Shown here: in pieces, positions 20,101 through 31,729 of the stretch
How the letters are laid out: every line of letters starts with the position of its first letter
How positions within the stretch are numbered: position 1 is the stretch's first letter
Assembly (NCBI GenBank): GCA_008330645.1
Contig: VLTN01000048.1
Location: 229,077-293,076 of the forward strand
DNA length: 64,000 bases
Reading direction: 5' to 3'
From: Cafeteria roenbergensis
Lineage: Eukaryota; Sar; Bigyra; Bicosoecida; Cafeteriaceae
Program-made: the position numbers and the translations under genes
Notes under the pieces: model-generated
Database searches by the model: none
What the model was told of the DNA's origin: nothing
The model's input: the letters and a program-made list of their open reading frames with translations, nothing else

Positions 20101-23100
20101 TGATTCCGGACTGATGCGCGCGTGATGGCATCGAGAGCGCATGCCCGACCTCCGCTGCGTCATCCGCGCGCCCGGCGCGTCGCCCGGCGACGGATGCTTC
20201 CGCTCTGCCGCCTGAATTGCGGTGATGGGCGGGTGACGCCAACGACGGCTGGCTCGGCGAGGCACCGTCGCCATAGCCTTGAGCGAGGCCGTCAGGCGCG
20301 AAACCGCCGCGGTTTCGCGCGCCAGGGCCACCTCTCGCCCGGGACGGCGGTGCGAGGCTGCTGCTGCTGCTGCCGCCGCCCCCACCGCCGCCGCCGCCGC
20401 CGCCGCCGGAGCCGCCGCCGGAGCCGCGGCCGGCACGTGCGGCAGCGGCTTCCGTCCCCGCCGAGAGCGAGGGAGCGTCGCCCTTGATTGAGGCGTTGCT
20501 GCCCCGAACGCTGCCGCTGGTGCTGCCGCTGCCTGCGACGCGGCTGCGGCGGTGCAACCGCGCTTGCATCATCGGGCCGGTCATCGCCCCGTCAAACCCG
20601 GAGAAGGAGGCTCTCGGCCCCGCACCGCCTCTGCCCAGCGGCGACAGGAGTGCCGACACGCCGGCGCCGCCCTTCAGAGCGCGTGTCCCGGACAAACGAT
20701 TCGCCGAGCTCCGCCTGCGCTCCACGCCGCTGCCGACAGACTGGCTCTCCAAGCCGCTCGACGCGCAGCCGGCAGAGCCGGAAACAGCTGCGCTCCCCGC
20801 TTGGACGGCCGCCATAGCCGCGTCGCCCGCGGCCTCCACCGCCGCGTCAAGCCGCAGCCCGTTCCGCCGAACGTGCAGGCTCTGCCGGGAGCCCCCTCGC
20901 GGTTCCATGGTGCCCAGAGCGTTCCATCGCTCTGCAAGGCTCTGCCGGGAGGCTCTGCCGGGAGCAGACGCTTCGCCAGGGAGGGCCCGCTCAGGCGTGC
21001 TGGGCACCGCTCGGTGGGCGTCAACCACCGAGCTGTCCGGCGCAGCAGCTGCCGACAGAAGCGGCGCCCCAGGTCCCGACCGAGTCGACGGGTCTGCGGC
21101 CACGTCCCGGGAGCGCCGGCCGTCAGCGCCCGAACCCTTTGGCGCGGCGGCCGCAGCAGCGTCGTCCGTGGGGGAAACGCCTCTCGGCTCCGTGGCCGCG
21201 GCTCTGCCCCAAGGCCTGGCCACGCCGCTTGCCGAGCGACTGCCGCGTGACCGGCTCCTGAACACCGCGCTCCTGCCTGCAGAGCTTCCGACAGAGGATG
21301 CAGAGCCGCTCCCGGCATCGGCAGAGCCGGTCAGCCGCCCGCCAGGCGTCGTGACGCCGCCGGCCTTGGGGTGTACGTGCCGGCGCGACCGCTGACGTCT
21401 CCGGGAGTTGGACCTGACAGACGTATGACTGTCAGCCGATGGGGTCGCGAGCGACGGCGACTCGCTGTCGAAGATTCCCAGCTCCGCCCGCTGGAAGGCG
21501 GAGAGCTTGCCTGAGGCTTGGTCGGCCGCGGACCGCTTGGCCTCTGCCTCGTCGAGCTCCCTGAGAGTGGCCATGGCCTCCCGCGCTGCGGCCAGGCACC
21601 TGTCCCTGAGGCGGCGCACGGTGGAAGGATCTGCGAGCTGCTCTGCCAGTCGCCGGCGCCGGTCCGAGAGGCCGGTTTCGCCAGCGCTTCCCCTGGAGCT
21701 ACCGGAGAGATGCTTCTCGGGACCTGCGGAGTCGGCGGAGGCTGCCACCGCCGCTGCACCGTCGCCACCGCCACCGCCACCGCCACCGCCACCGCCACCG
21801 CCACTGCCAGCAGACGCAGCGGCTGCTGCTGCCGCTGCTGCGGCTACCGTTGCTCCTGCAGCTCTGCCGGTCAACGTCAGCACAAGCTCCCGCTCCTGGG
21901 CGAGCGACGCTGCAAGTTCTACCACCCCATCGAGGCTCTTCCCACTTCGTGCCTCCTCCAGCACCTTGTCGGCCATGGAGGCTGCTGCCCGCATTCGGAT
22001 GACGCGCTCGGTGAGTTTGGCGCGAGCGACGGCGCGTCGCTCATCCATCGCTACGTCCTGTGCTGCGGCCAGCATTTGCTCCTTGGATCCAAGGTTCGAG
22101 CGACGGCGCGTTGCTCTGGCCCGCCGCACTCCGGCAGGAGCGACGGCGGGCAAGTCGGCCAGACGAAGGTCCGACCGCCCAGCTGCGATGGCGGCGGCGC
22201 CGCCGCTGGCTCTGTCCGCGGTGCGGGTTGTTGGCCCGTCCGCCCGCTGCTGCCGCCGGCCGGAGGGCGCGTTGGGCGACGGCTGGCCGGAGCGGCGGCC
22301 TGGCAGGGCCGGCGCCGTCAGCGGCAGGTCAGCGCGAAGGGTCCCGCCCTCCGCCTCGGAGGCGGCCAGGCTGGGGTGTGCGCCCGGCCGCCGCGTGTCA
22401 AGCTCCCCCACCGGTGGAAGCAGCGCCTGACGTGCGGACGCCCCGCGCATGATGGGGGGGTGATTGTCGTCGTCAGCTGGGCCGTCGCTCTGCCTGCCGC
22501 CGCGTCCCGCCGGCTGCGGCAAGGCAGGCGACGGAGCGCCGTCGTCCATCCAAGGCGCTGCCGGTCCGCCCGCCCCCGCTGCAGGGGCGAGCGCTGCTGC
22601 GGCCGCGGCGCCGCGCTCCCGGCTCCTCGACGGCCGCGCCTTGTGCGCTCGGAGGACTGTTCGCGCGCTGGCAGCTCTGCCCATGCTGCCAGCCGGCCCG
22701 TTGCCGGGGCGACCGGTGGCCGCGCCTGCGGCTGGCGCGGCGTGCGGCTCAGAGTCCAGCTGCGGCGCTCGCAGCTGCAAGGCTGAGCGGTAGCGGTGCC
22801 CCGCCGGCAGCCGCCGCGACGACAACGCTCGGTGGTTGGCGGGTCGATCGCCCCCGCCCCCGCCCCCGCCCCCGCCGTCCAAGCCGCCGCTGTCGACGCC
22901 CCCGCCGTCCAAGCCGCCGCTGTCTGCGCCGTGGCCTCGGCTGCGCCGGCCCCTCGACATGGCCCTCCGCGAAACCGCTCGGCCGTGGGACCTTCGGCTC
23001 AGCGCCGACGCGCCCCCCACGCTCCGTGGGAGGGTGGTGGCGTCCTCCTCGCTGTCGCGGCCGCGTGGCGCCGCGTTCGAGGCGCGTGACCCCGACAGCG

Positions 23101-25520
23101 CGGCCGCGGTTCTGGCGGAGAGCCGGTGGGAGGCCCTGGCAGCGGGCCCCCGGGAGGACCCCGCGCGTCGACGAGGCCCCAGCGTTGGGCTGTCGCTCCC
23201 GCTCCCGCTTCGGGAGCTGCCACCGCTGCGTGCGGCTCCCGCCTGCAGGCGCCAATCGGCGTCCTCTCCCGCCGCCGCGGCTGCGGCTGCGGCTGCGGCT
23301 GCGGCTGCGGCTGCGGCTGCGACTGCCCGGCCAGGCCGCGCCTTGGCATCGCGCCAGGTGCCCTCGTCGTCCACGACGCCCGCCTCGCCATCGAGGCCCA
23401 CGGCGTCGGACACGCCCACCGACGCCCTGTGCCACCGCCCGCCCTTGCTCCGACTCCAGCCCGCGGGGGGGTGCGGCCGCGCCCGGAGGCGCTTCTCGGA
23501 CGTGACTGCGGCCCACCAGTCGTCCCACTCCGGGTCACCCACTTCGCCGCGGCTCTGCCGGCGTGTCGCTTGCGTGAAGTCGTCTGCAGAGCGCGCCCTT
23601 CGCATGCCGATCGCTCGCTCGCGCGCCGTGGGCATCACGGGCCAGTCAGGGTCGTCGCCCAGAGCCGCGCTGTCCGGTGCGATGCCTGCCTGCTGCGAGC
23701 GCCACTTGTCGCGGACGAGCTGCAGCACAAAGTCAACGCTCTCCGTGTCGTCGAGCCCGAACCCAAGCGCCCGCCTGTCAGCCTCGGCTCTGCGCTGCTG
23801 GATCTCGCCCATGAGCTCCTCCTCCTTGAGCAGGCTGAGGAAGTGAGTTGTGATGATATTCACCGCCAGAGACATGAGCACCAGGCCGGAAATCGTGTTG
23901 ATTCCGGCAAAGATTCGGGCCGAGGTGCTCATGGGAACGACGGTGCCGTAGCCAACGCTGGTGATCATAGTCATGACCCAGTACATTGCCAGGGGCACGT
24001 GCCGCAACAAGCCGTATTCGTCCCGAGCGGTGGGGCTCCCGGCCAGGTCCTCGAGCGTGAAAATCGTGTACCCGAGCAGGACAGTGGCCATGACGAAGAA
24101 GAAGGAAAGCACCGCAAGCGAGCGCGACGATCGAACAAGCACCTCGACGAACTGTTGCGCAGAACGCAAAAACCGCGAGAGCTTGAACAGACGCAGAACG
24201 CGCAACAGCCGCAAGATCCTGAGAAAGCCGAGGAAACTGCCCCCCGACCCGTCCAGCGCGTCGAGTGCGTCGAGCACGAACTCAAGATACCACGGGAGAA
24301 TGGCAAGCAGGTCCACGACGTTGAGCCAGTCGTGGCGCCAGGCCGCGCAGCTGTCCGCGATGGCGAGCCTCATAAGCAGCTCGATCGTGAAAAACACCGT
24401 GCACACGGCCTCGAGCATCGGGAAGAAGAGCACTGGCAGCGCCTTGACCACGGGCTCGACAGTCTCGACCACGGTTGCGGTGGCGTTGATGGCAATGACC
24501 GCCACAACCACGTATGCGACAGCGCGCGCCTCGGGTGTCCCGGATCGGTCGTCAAGGCACTGCGTCAGGAGCGGCACAGGGGTGGCGGGGCGCAAACAAT
24601 CCGTCAGGCAGACAGGCGGGGACAGCATCAACAACAATCAGCGGCGAGTCAGATGCAGGCTGCGTCGACCTGCCACTGCCGCTTGCGGCCGTCGGCAAAA
24701 TTCGGTGGCGCGCGACACGCCGGCCACCTGCGCCAACGGCAGCAGGCTCGTGCATACAGCGGTCCGCGGCCCCGCAAGAGAGGCCTCCCCTCACCAGTTG
24801 CAAGCGGGCGCGCGTCGGCCCCCAGCTTGCGCAGCAGGTGCTGCTGTCGTCGTCGTGGCGGGGAGCAGCGGGGCCCGTCTGGCTCCCAGACGGAGGCAGC
24901 ACCGACGCCGGGAACCCGCCGAGGCTGGACCCGCCGCCGCCGCCGCCGCCCAGGCGCGAGGTCAGGCCGGCAGCGCCCATGCCGCTCGCTCCAGCCGCCT
25001 CCTGACGGAGCCGGCGAGTGCGCTGGGCTGCCGAATCGAGCCGCAGCTGCAGGCTGGCCTCTTGCTTGATTGTGTACCGCAGCAGGGCGGCGTGCGCCGC
25101 GTCAATGTCCTCGGCCTTGAGCCGTGCGGGCCGCAGCGACGGCGAGTGGCCCGCCTGCGGGCGCTGGCTCGACGCCACGGAGGGCGCGAGCGGCGAGCCC
25201 TTGGCCCCCAGCGGGGCGTCTGCTGCAACGACATTGACAGTTGCCGACACTGTGGTCCCGCCCACCGCCGCAGGCGCTTGAGTGCCCCGCCCGGGCGACC
25301 ACGCGGGCGGCAACTGTTCCGGCCCAGGTCGCGAGCCAGCGGCTGCGTCGACCCCGCTGCGCGCCGGGCGGCCACTACCTTCCGCCGGGTTGGCATGGCG
25401 AGCTTGCAGCCCGGCCTCGGGCTCGCCGGCTGCCGGGAGCGAGCCCGTGTCGCCGCCGTCGTCGCCCTTGACGCTCAGCCAGCGACCAGGGCCACGCTGC
25501 GCGTGGCCGGGCGCCGCCAT
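17126..25520 (-). CDS. Voltage-gated (Kv-type) potassium channel with giant low-complexity C-terminus
   Basis: Two minus-strand exons, 24795-25520 and 17126-24559 (donor GTGAGG, acceptor ACGCAG, phase 0), ~2,719 aa. The N-terminal ~240 residues are cytoplasmic, with one helical segment (DIDAAHAALLRYTIKQEASL). A 6-TM core follows: S1 ~255-276, S2 ~291-310, S3 ~320-341, S4 ~355-374 with RILRLLRVLRLFKLSRFLRS, S5 ~390-409, the K+ selectivity filter TSVGYGT at ~442-448, and S6 ~458-483. It should form a tetrameric plasma-membrane K+ channel. The remaining ~2,200 residues are Ser/Gly/Ala/Arg-rich with poly-Ala and poly-Gly tracts and one ordered-looking helical block near the end (RRDWLSRLVSQNPLMVAISG). 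The channel core is certain; the far C-terminus could be spliced or belong partly to other exons. Confidence 0.75.
21761..21806. repeat. (GCCACC)n tract, poly-Gly coding
   Basis: A hexanucleotide-like CCGCCA/GCCACC run inside the channel gene, encoding a poly-Gly stretch on the minus strand. Confidence 0.9.
23276..23327. repeat. (GGCTGC)n tract, poly-Ala coding
   Basis: About eight GGCTGC units in the channel gene, encoding a run of ~17 Ala residues on the minus strand. It is a candidate length polymorphism. Confidence 0.9.
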
Positions 25521-25791
25521 GGCGCCGCCAAGCCCACGGCCCCCGTCTGCAAGCGGCACGGGCCAGCCGGAGGGCGGCGGGGCAACCGCTGAGCCACGGG
25601 GCGCCAGGCCCCGCGACAAGGTGGCGGCGCTGCTTTTTGCCCTGCCTCGACGGAAGGCGGAAACGGTTGCAGCAGCCGCATCAGCAGAGCACGATGGCAG
25701 CCCCTCCCCCCCTGCCAGGCCTTCCGGACAGCCGCGACCCGCTGATCCCCACTCCACAACCCGGGCTTTTTGGCACAGGGCTAGGCTCGGA
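25521..25791. promoter_or_regulatory. Divergent promoter region, channel / calmodulin
   Basis: A 271-bp spacer between the proposed starts of the K+ channel (minus) and the calmodulin-like gene (plus). No canonical TATA box seen. Shared regulation is possible by position only. Confidence 0.3.
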
Positions 25792-26612
25792 ATGGCTGCA
25801 ACTGCGGCTTCAAGTGAGGGTGCCGGGCGGCCTCGGGCGCGGTCGCCGCGAGTGCATGTTGCAGGCGAGCGACCCTTGCAGCGCCGCGCCCGCTGCGCGC
25901 GACCGTGGCGCGGCCACAAGGCGACCCCGAAGGCGCTGGCCGGCTGCCTCGTCACTGCGCTCCCCATTGCCTTGTGGTGCTTCGGTCGTGCTCCCGGCGA
26001 AGCGCAGAGCTGTGCGAGCGCAAGCGTCTGGAGTACAGCGCGGCGTTCAAGGAGTTCGACAAGGACGCCAGCGGTGAGCCGCGCGCGCCCGCCCGGCGCG
26101 AGCCCAGGATGAGAGTGACGACTGTGCCTTCCGCTGCCAGCCCCCCTGCGGCGCGCTCGATCGGCTTTGGCTGTCAGTGCGCGGCCAGGGCCGACGCGGA
26201 GCCCGCTGCGACAGCTTGTGGCCCCGCGCTTGGTCGGCCGCCCGCAGGCTTCATCGAGGCCTCCGACCTGGCAGTGGTTCTCAAGAGCATCGGGTGGGCC
26301 TCCGACCGGAAGAGCGCGAAGGACATTCTCAGCGAGGCCGACGTCGACCACGACGGGCGAGTGAGCCTGGACGAGTTCCTCGAGATGATGGCTGCGCAAG
26401 ACCCGGACCCCAACGACGAGCTGCTGGACGCGTTCAAGGTGTTTGACAAGGACGGTAGTGGCTTCGTTTCGGCAGCCGAGTTCAAGGCGACCCTTGCCGA
26501 GAACGGCATGGCAAAGCTGAGCGATGACGACATCGCTGTCATCATCGCAGAGGCGGATGCCAACCACGACGGAAAGATCGACTACGCCGAGTTTGTGGCA
26601 GCCATGGCGTGA
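25792..26612 (+). CDS. Calmodulin-like four-EF-hand protein
   Basis: Three exons, 25792-25813 (22 nt, MAATAAS), 26008-26073 and 26248-26612, give 150 aa, the calmodulin length. Both joins keep frame (phase 1, phase 1). EF1 is DKDASGFIEASD (position 12 is Asp, not Glu, so affinity may be altered), EF2 DVDHDGRVSLDE, EF3 DKDGSGFVSAAE, EF4 DANHDGKIDYAE. EF2-4 have complete Ca2+ ligands. It would act as a Ca2+ sensor for kinases, channels or the axoneme. The N-terminus KLCERKRLEYSAAFKEFDKD replaces the usual LTEEQIAEFKEAFSLFDKD, so it is diverged rather than canonical calmodulin; a centrin-like role is an alternative. The 22-nt first exon is inferred. Confidence 0.85.
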
Positions 26613-27250
26613 GGCGGCCAGGTTTGTCCGTCGTAGCCTCGCCGCGCGACAGCTCGGGAGCCGGCAGGGAGATGTTCCGTCGCTTGCGTGATTCAGCGGG
26701 TGAACCCAAGTCCGAAACGGAACCCGCCACGCAGCCCACACCAAGACATTGCCATGAAGCCCGTCCCATGAAACCAACCACGGCCCAGGCGTGCTGCCAG
26801 ATGCAGCCATCGCTCCGATGATCACGCACCCTGCGGCGCAAGGCTCCGACGGGGATCCGGCCGCTGATGCCACGAAATGGCCACGAGACCAACCCGGCAA
26901 GCCCCCCGCCGTTTCCCCTCTCCTCCTGCTTTCGCTGCTTGAAGGACCCGAGTCCGCGCTCCCCTCCTCGCTTGCTGGACGGTCGGAGCAGAGCCAGGCC
27001 GCTGGGCCTGGCGGACGGACCCCAACTGGCTTCAGCCGAGCTGGGCACGCGCTGGCCCTGCGGCGAGATCAGCCGGTGTCAAGGCGACAAGCTTCCATGG
27101 GCCCCACGGCCGTGTCGGGGTGGTAGACGTTGGCGATACCGTTCGGAGTCGGAAGCCATCGAATATATTGAAGCAACACAAATATTGCGGTTGCACGCAG
27201 CGCGGGTCAAGCCGTGTGCCCAGCAGGGCACGGCGAGCCCCACCGCGGCC
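26613..27250. other. Intergenic region with TATA-like element
   Basis: A 638-bp spacer between two plus-strand genes. An AT-rich island at about 27,158-27,188 (GAATATATTGAAG, ACAAATATTG) lies ~65-95 bp upstream of the dynein light chain start and could be its core promoter. Confidence 0.45.
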
Positions 27251-27725
27251 ATGGCCAAGGCCGGGGACGGGCCCGTTCTCACAACCCCGCAGCTACGGGC
27301 GGCGCTCGAGTCGAAGCTGCCGGGGGTTCTGGAGCGGCAGTTCAGTGGCGCGACCGAGTTCAGCCTGTCAGAGGTGAGGCCGGGGCGATTGTAGCGCCCT
27401 CGCGCCAGTCCAGGCCCGCGGAAGATGCCATATGTGATTCAGCCGCTTCACGCGCTTGGCTTGGTTGGAAGGGCTGGATTCCGAGCCATCGCAGGCTGGC
27501 AAGCTGACGGGCGCGATTTCGGAGGCTGCTGTTGCCCTCGCGGAGGGACTTTCGAGCGGCCACAAGGTGCTCGTGTCGTGCACAGTGTTCGGCACGAGCG
27601 AGGGCGGCGCTGTGAGCTCTTCGTCCGCGATGTTCGGGGACGCCGACGGCGACTCTGCGCTGGCGGTCACTTGCACATTCGGGGGCATCGGCTGCGTGGT
27701 CAACGCGTTTCTGTGCCAGCTGTGA
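27251..27725 (+). CDS. Tctex-type (DYNLT) dynein light chain
   Basis: Two exons, 27251-27373 and 27495-27725 (donor GTGAGG, acceptor CGCAG, phase 0), 117 aa, the usual Tctex1 length. The second exon has the family signature order: HKVLVSCTVFGTSEGGAVSS (family: fKyvVtc-imqk-GaGl-ss), then MFGDADGDSALAVTC (family: wD-etDgs-tvrw), then a hydrophobic final strand GGIGCVVNAFLCQL. DYNLT proteins dimerise on dynein intermediate chain and act in cargo binding or in axonemal inner arms. A TATA-like island lies upstream. Confidence 0.85.
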
Positions 27726-28142
27726 CCGCCAGCCGACTGGAGGTAGTTTGCTGCCGCCCAACACATCTCCTGCCCGTGGAGGCACTGCGTCTGCGAGACG
27801 GTTGCCGTCGCGGTTCCATAGGCCAGGCGGCCAGGCGGCGGCTCTGCCGTTGCGCCCTTGAATTTGCTAAGGGCAAGATGCGTGAAAAAAAGTGAGCGGG
27901 GTGGCGTGGGCCACGGTTGCGTGCTCGGGCATCCAGATCGCTCGCAACCGCACGGGCCCGGCATGGGCCGGGGCCAAGGCGCGTGTGGCATGCTCAATAC
28001 GGCTGAGCACCCGGCGCGCCCGCGCCACGCGGCGGTCAGAGCGGCCCCACGCAGCAAAGACACGCACCCAGGGAGCACAAGACGACAATACGATGCGCCA
28101 CACCGCACACTGCGGCACCGACGCGCCCGGCCACTGCGGCGC
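27726..28142. other. Convergent intergenic region
   Basis: A 417-bp 3'-to-3' spacer between the dynein light chain gene and a minus-strand unknown gene. No gene or notable repeat seen. Confidence 0.5.
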
Positions 28143-29459
28143 CTACGCGGAAAGGTCGCCGCCGCCTGCGAGACGCGACGTCGGCGCGGCGGAAGCGTCA
28201 GCGGCCGGGTCCAGCCTGCTCGGCGCGAGCACCAACCGGCGCCGGGTAGGGCCATCGTAGCGGGGTCGGCGCGTCGCCAAATCGCGGTCTCGACGGGAGC
28301 TTTGGGTCGCAGGCGTGGAAGGCGCCTCCTGCTTCGCGGCCGCCGCAGACCAGCGAGGCAGCGGCGTTGACGCCGCCCGCAAGCAGGCTTTGCTCGGGGT
28401 GAGCGGCGGCACCCGCCCCGGCGAGTCCGTCGTCGCGCCGGGGGGATGCTTCGGCTCTGCGGCCGGCTTGCGAAGTGGCTGGTCGCGAAGAGCGGCGCCG
28501 CCCTGCCCCGCCTCGCCGGGCGAGCAGCAGCTGGGACCCGGGGATACAGCTTGCGAGGCAGGGCCCCGGGTGGGCGGGAGCAGCGGGCTGGCCGGCAATG
28601 CAGCGAAGCAGAGCCTCACGCCGGGCGTGGGCAGTTGCCTTCGCGCCGCGGGGTGTTCCGGCGACTCGCCCAGAGCAGCGCGCGAGGAGACAGCCCGGGG
28701 CCGAGCCCGCCGCCGCGGGGACCCCATGGCCAGCAGGCTGGCACCTGGAGCCCCGGGGCACGCCTGGTCAGCTTGCGACGCAGCACCGAATGGCGCCGGG
28801 CTGGGGGGCGAGCCTGGCGAGTCGGGCCGCGTTTGCCGAGGCCGCAAAGCCACAGGGGCGCCCTGCGGGCTTGTTGATCGCCCACGCTTCGGCTGGCGCG
28901 CGATGGCGCTCGCTGATGGCTCCCGGCGCAGCCAAGCAAGCAGCGCGGGGTCCGTCGCCTGAGCTCGCTGCAAGTGGTCCAGCAGCAGCTTCCACGGCCG
29001 CAGGGGGCCCAGCGGCCTCGACCAGGCGATCCCACCGAGTCTGGCCTCCAGAGCCTTGAACCACTGGACCGTGCACAGAGCGGTTGCCAAATCGTCGCGC
29101 GTTCGCAAGTGCCGAGCACCCGATTCGTCGTCGTCGCTTCCCTCGGGCGTGGCAGCGGCCCCCTGGCCAGGAGCGGGGGCGGCGGCCCTTGCCAGTCCGT
29201 GGAGCTCTGCGCTGCCAGACGGGACGATTGCCATGAGCAGGGCAGCGACTCCCGTCTCGGGGCGGGCGCGAAATGCCTCACGCACCGCGCCTTCCGCCGA
29301 CAAGATCCACCCGGTGCCGCCCCATGCGGTGATGCGGTCGCGCACAACGATCGCATCTGCGAGAACGCTCGCCCTCAGATGGCAAGCCGCGGTGGGCGGG
29401 GCGGCCGGATCCATGGCGGATGCCGAAGCGGGCGGACGAGTGAGGCGAGCGGGGCACAT
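28143..29459 (-). CDS. Hypothetical protein, ordered N-terminus and Pro/Ser/Arg-rich tail
   Basis: A 438-aa single exon; ATG at 29459, with an alternative in-frame ATG (MDPAAPPTAA) at 29414. Residues ~20-185 look folded (ASVLADAIVVRDRITAWGGT, WFKALEARLGGIAWSRPLGP, KLLLDHLQRA). The remaining ~250 residues are Pro/Ser/Arg-rich and probably disordered. I do not recognise a family. It is divergent with the RBM28-like gene across 462 bp and convergent with the dynein light chain gene, which is a consistent gene placement. Confidence 0.5.
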   Translation of the reverse strand: MCPARLTRPPASASAMDPAAPPTAACHLRASVLADAIVVRDRITAWGGTGWILSAEGAVREAFRARPETGVAALLMAIVPSGSAELHGLARAAAPAPGQGAAATPEGSDDDESGARHLRTRDDLATALCTVQWFKALEARLGGIAWSRPLGPLRPWKLLLDHLQRAQATDPALLAWLRREPSASAIARQPKRGRSTSPQGAPVALRPRQTRPDSPGSPPSPAPFGAASQADQACPGAPGASLLAMGSPRRRARPRAVSSRAALGESPEHPAARRQLPTPGVRLCFAALPASPLLPPTRGPASQAVSPGPSCCSPGEAGQGGAALRDQPLRKPAAEPKHPPGATTDSPGRVPPLTPSKACLRAASTPLPRWSAAAAKQEAPSTPATQSSRRDRDLATRRPRYDGPTRRRLVLAPSRLDPAADASAAPTSRLAGGGDLSA

Positions 29460-29921
29460 TCAAGCTTGAGCCCGCCAAATTTGCCGCTCTGCCAAGCAGC
29501 TGGTTGCGCCGGCTGGGCGCGCTCGCCCTTTCCCCGGCCCACGGCGTGGAGCCCTCTTCTCCGCAACGACCCCGCGCCCCCCCACCTCCCACCTTGGGTC
29601 CGGGCGAGGCCGAATCCGCCGGGCAACGCCCTGCGGAATGCGGCAGCGGCGATGTGCGCGCATGGCAGAATCGTTTTTTGGCCCGCCTGTGCCCGGCAGC
29701 GCCGGCGTGCTGCTGGAGGCGCGTGTGCTGCACTCCTCGACCTTGCCCGCGGCCGCTCTCGGGCCCGTTCTGCGGGCGTCGCAGATGTCGCAAAGCCTGT
29801 CGGGGCCGCGGCTGGCCGCGCGCCGGGACGCGCAACTGCAACTGCGTGGCCAGGCCGGCAGAGCCGCGGCAGCGCATCGGCCGCGCTGCGGCTCTGCGGA
29901 GGCACAAAGGGTGCCGAGAAC
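29460..29921. other. Divergent intergenic region
   Basis: A 462-bp spacer between the minus-strand unknown gene and the RBM28-like gene. No clear TATA element. An open frame around 29,662 (MAESFFGPPVPGS) overlaps it but has no family support. Confidence 0.4.
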
Positions 29922-31692
29922 ATGGCCGACGAGGAGCCTGCGCAGCCGCAGCGCAACTGGGGGCTGACCGGCGCAGAGCGCGCGGAGAAGGATGCTGCGC
30001 GCACGGTCTTCGTTCGTGCCCTCGCCCCTGAGGTGGACGACGTGGTGAGCAGAGCCGTGCTTGCCGGCCTCGCGGCCTTTGCCCGCGGCGCCCCCGGGCG
30101 CCTGAAGGTCGAATGCGCCCTCAATGGCCTTGTGCTTTCGGTTTCGTTGGTGCTGCGCAGAAGCTGGAGGAGCTGTTTGCGACTGGCGGCCCTGTGAAGC
30201 GCGCCTTCCTGGTTCGCGACGGCTCAGGGCGGTCCAAGGGCTTCGGCTTCGTGCAGTTGTGAGTGGGCAACGGGACCGCGGCGTGCCAGCACCTGCCAGC
30301 GGGGCGAGGGGGGGCGTCTGCGTTGGGCGTGTGTTGCTTCAGGCGCTGATCGGCGTCCCCGGGCAGCTTGCTTGCGATGGACGGGCGCTTGCTGTGTTTG
30401 CTCCCCTCCCTCCGCCGGCACACTTGCCCGCGCCTCCCCTCGCACTCCCACCCATGCGCTCCGCCGTGCTGCGCATCCCTTTTGCCTCGCAGCGCACTGC
30501 CCGAGGACGCCGAGCGCGCCATGAAGGAGATGCACGGCCAGGTTGTGGAGGGGAAGCGCATGGTCGTGACCAAGGCCAAGCCGAAGCGCTTCGATCGAGC
30601 CCCGCCTCGCACTCGCGGCGGGGACGATGACGCAGCTGGCAGCGCCGCAGACGGCGCGGAGGATCGCGGCGAGGATGCGGACGACGCGGCGACGCCCGAA
30701 GCCGCGGCTGCTACCAAGCCTGCCAAGAAGGCCGCAGCACCGAAGGAGCCGTACGTGCCAAGCCGGAGCGCCCTCTGGCGCGAGAGGACCGCGGTCGTGT
30801 GGGGCCTCCCCGCCGGCACTGCGGAGCGCGTGCTGCGCGTCCGCGCGCGCAAGGTGGGCAAGGTGGAGAAGATCCGCACGGACCTCAAGGCGCCCGGGGC
30901 CGCCTACCCGCCGGGTCAGGGCCCCAGCAAGGCGGAGCGCGACGCGGAGCGCGGCGCGGACGCCGACGCGGACGACGCCGGCGACGCAGCGGGCGACGCC
31001 GCCTCCAAGCCCAAGGGCCAGCCCGGCGCCCGCGTCGTGGCCCACGTGACCATGGTTACCAAGGAGGACTGCGACAAGCTCTGCAAGCACCTGGACGGAC
31101 GGTCGATCAAGGGCGGCGCGCTGGCCGCGCGCCCGCTGTCCCAGCTTCTGCCAATGATGGTGGCAAAGCGCCGGGGCCGCGTCATCGTCCGCAACCTGCC
31201 CTTCGGAGCGACGGAGGCGGACCTCTGGGCGGCGCTCTCGCCCTGCGGCCCGCTGGCGTCCGTTCACATCCCCACGGTGGCGGTGAGGCCGAAGAAGCGT
31301 AAGGGCGCCACGGGCGACGACGGCGCCGCTTCCGCAGAGGCAGCGGACGGCGAGGACGAGGCGGAGGCGGCGCGCGCCAGCCGAGGCTTTGGCTTTGGCC
31401 AGTTCGTGACGCGCGAGGACGCCGTGCGAGCCGTGCAGTGGTCTGGGGCGGAGAAGACCAAAGTCAAGGGCCGGGCCGTGGTGGTGGACTTTGCAACGGA
31501 CAAGGCCGTGTACGAGGCGAACAAGCGCATGCAGGAGGCGCGGGAGGCGGAGGAGGCGGAGAAGGAGGCTGGCTCTGCCGAGGCTGAGGGCGATGCGGAG
31601 AAGAACGGCGAGGACAAGGCCGGCTCTGCCGGCGCCAAGGATGCCGACGGGGCGTCGACCTCATCGTCGTCGTCTTCTGGCAGTGACAGTGA

Positions 31693-31729
<37 letters not shown>

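Noticed and set aside
22836-23846. Plus-strand frames across 17-24 kb
   Set aside because: Shadows of the channel gene; the minus strand has the conserved S1-S6 and GYG filter.
24626-24637. Start of the K+ channel at the TTG/ATG cluster near 24,630
   Set aside because: A phase-0 intron (24,560-24,794) links the TM core to an upstream exon with an ATG at 25520, giving a more normal cytoplasmic N-terminus.
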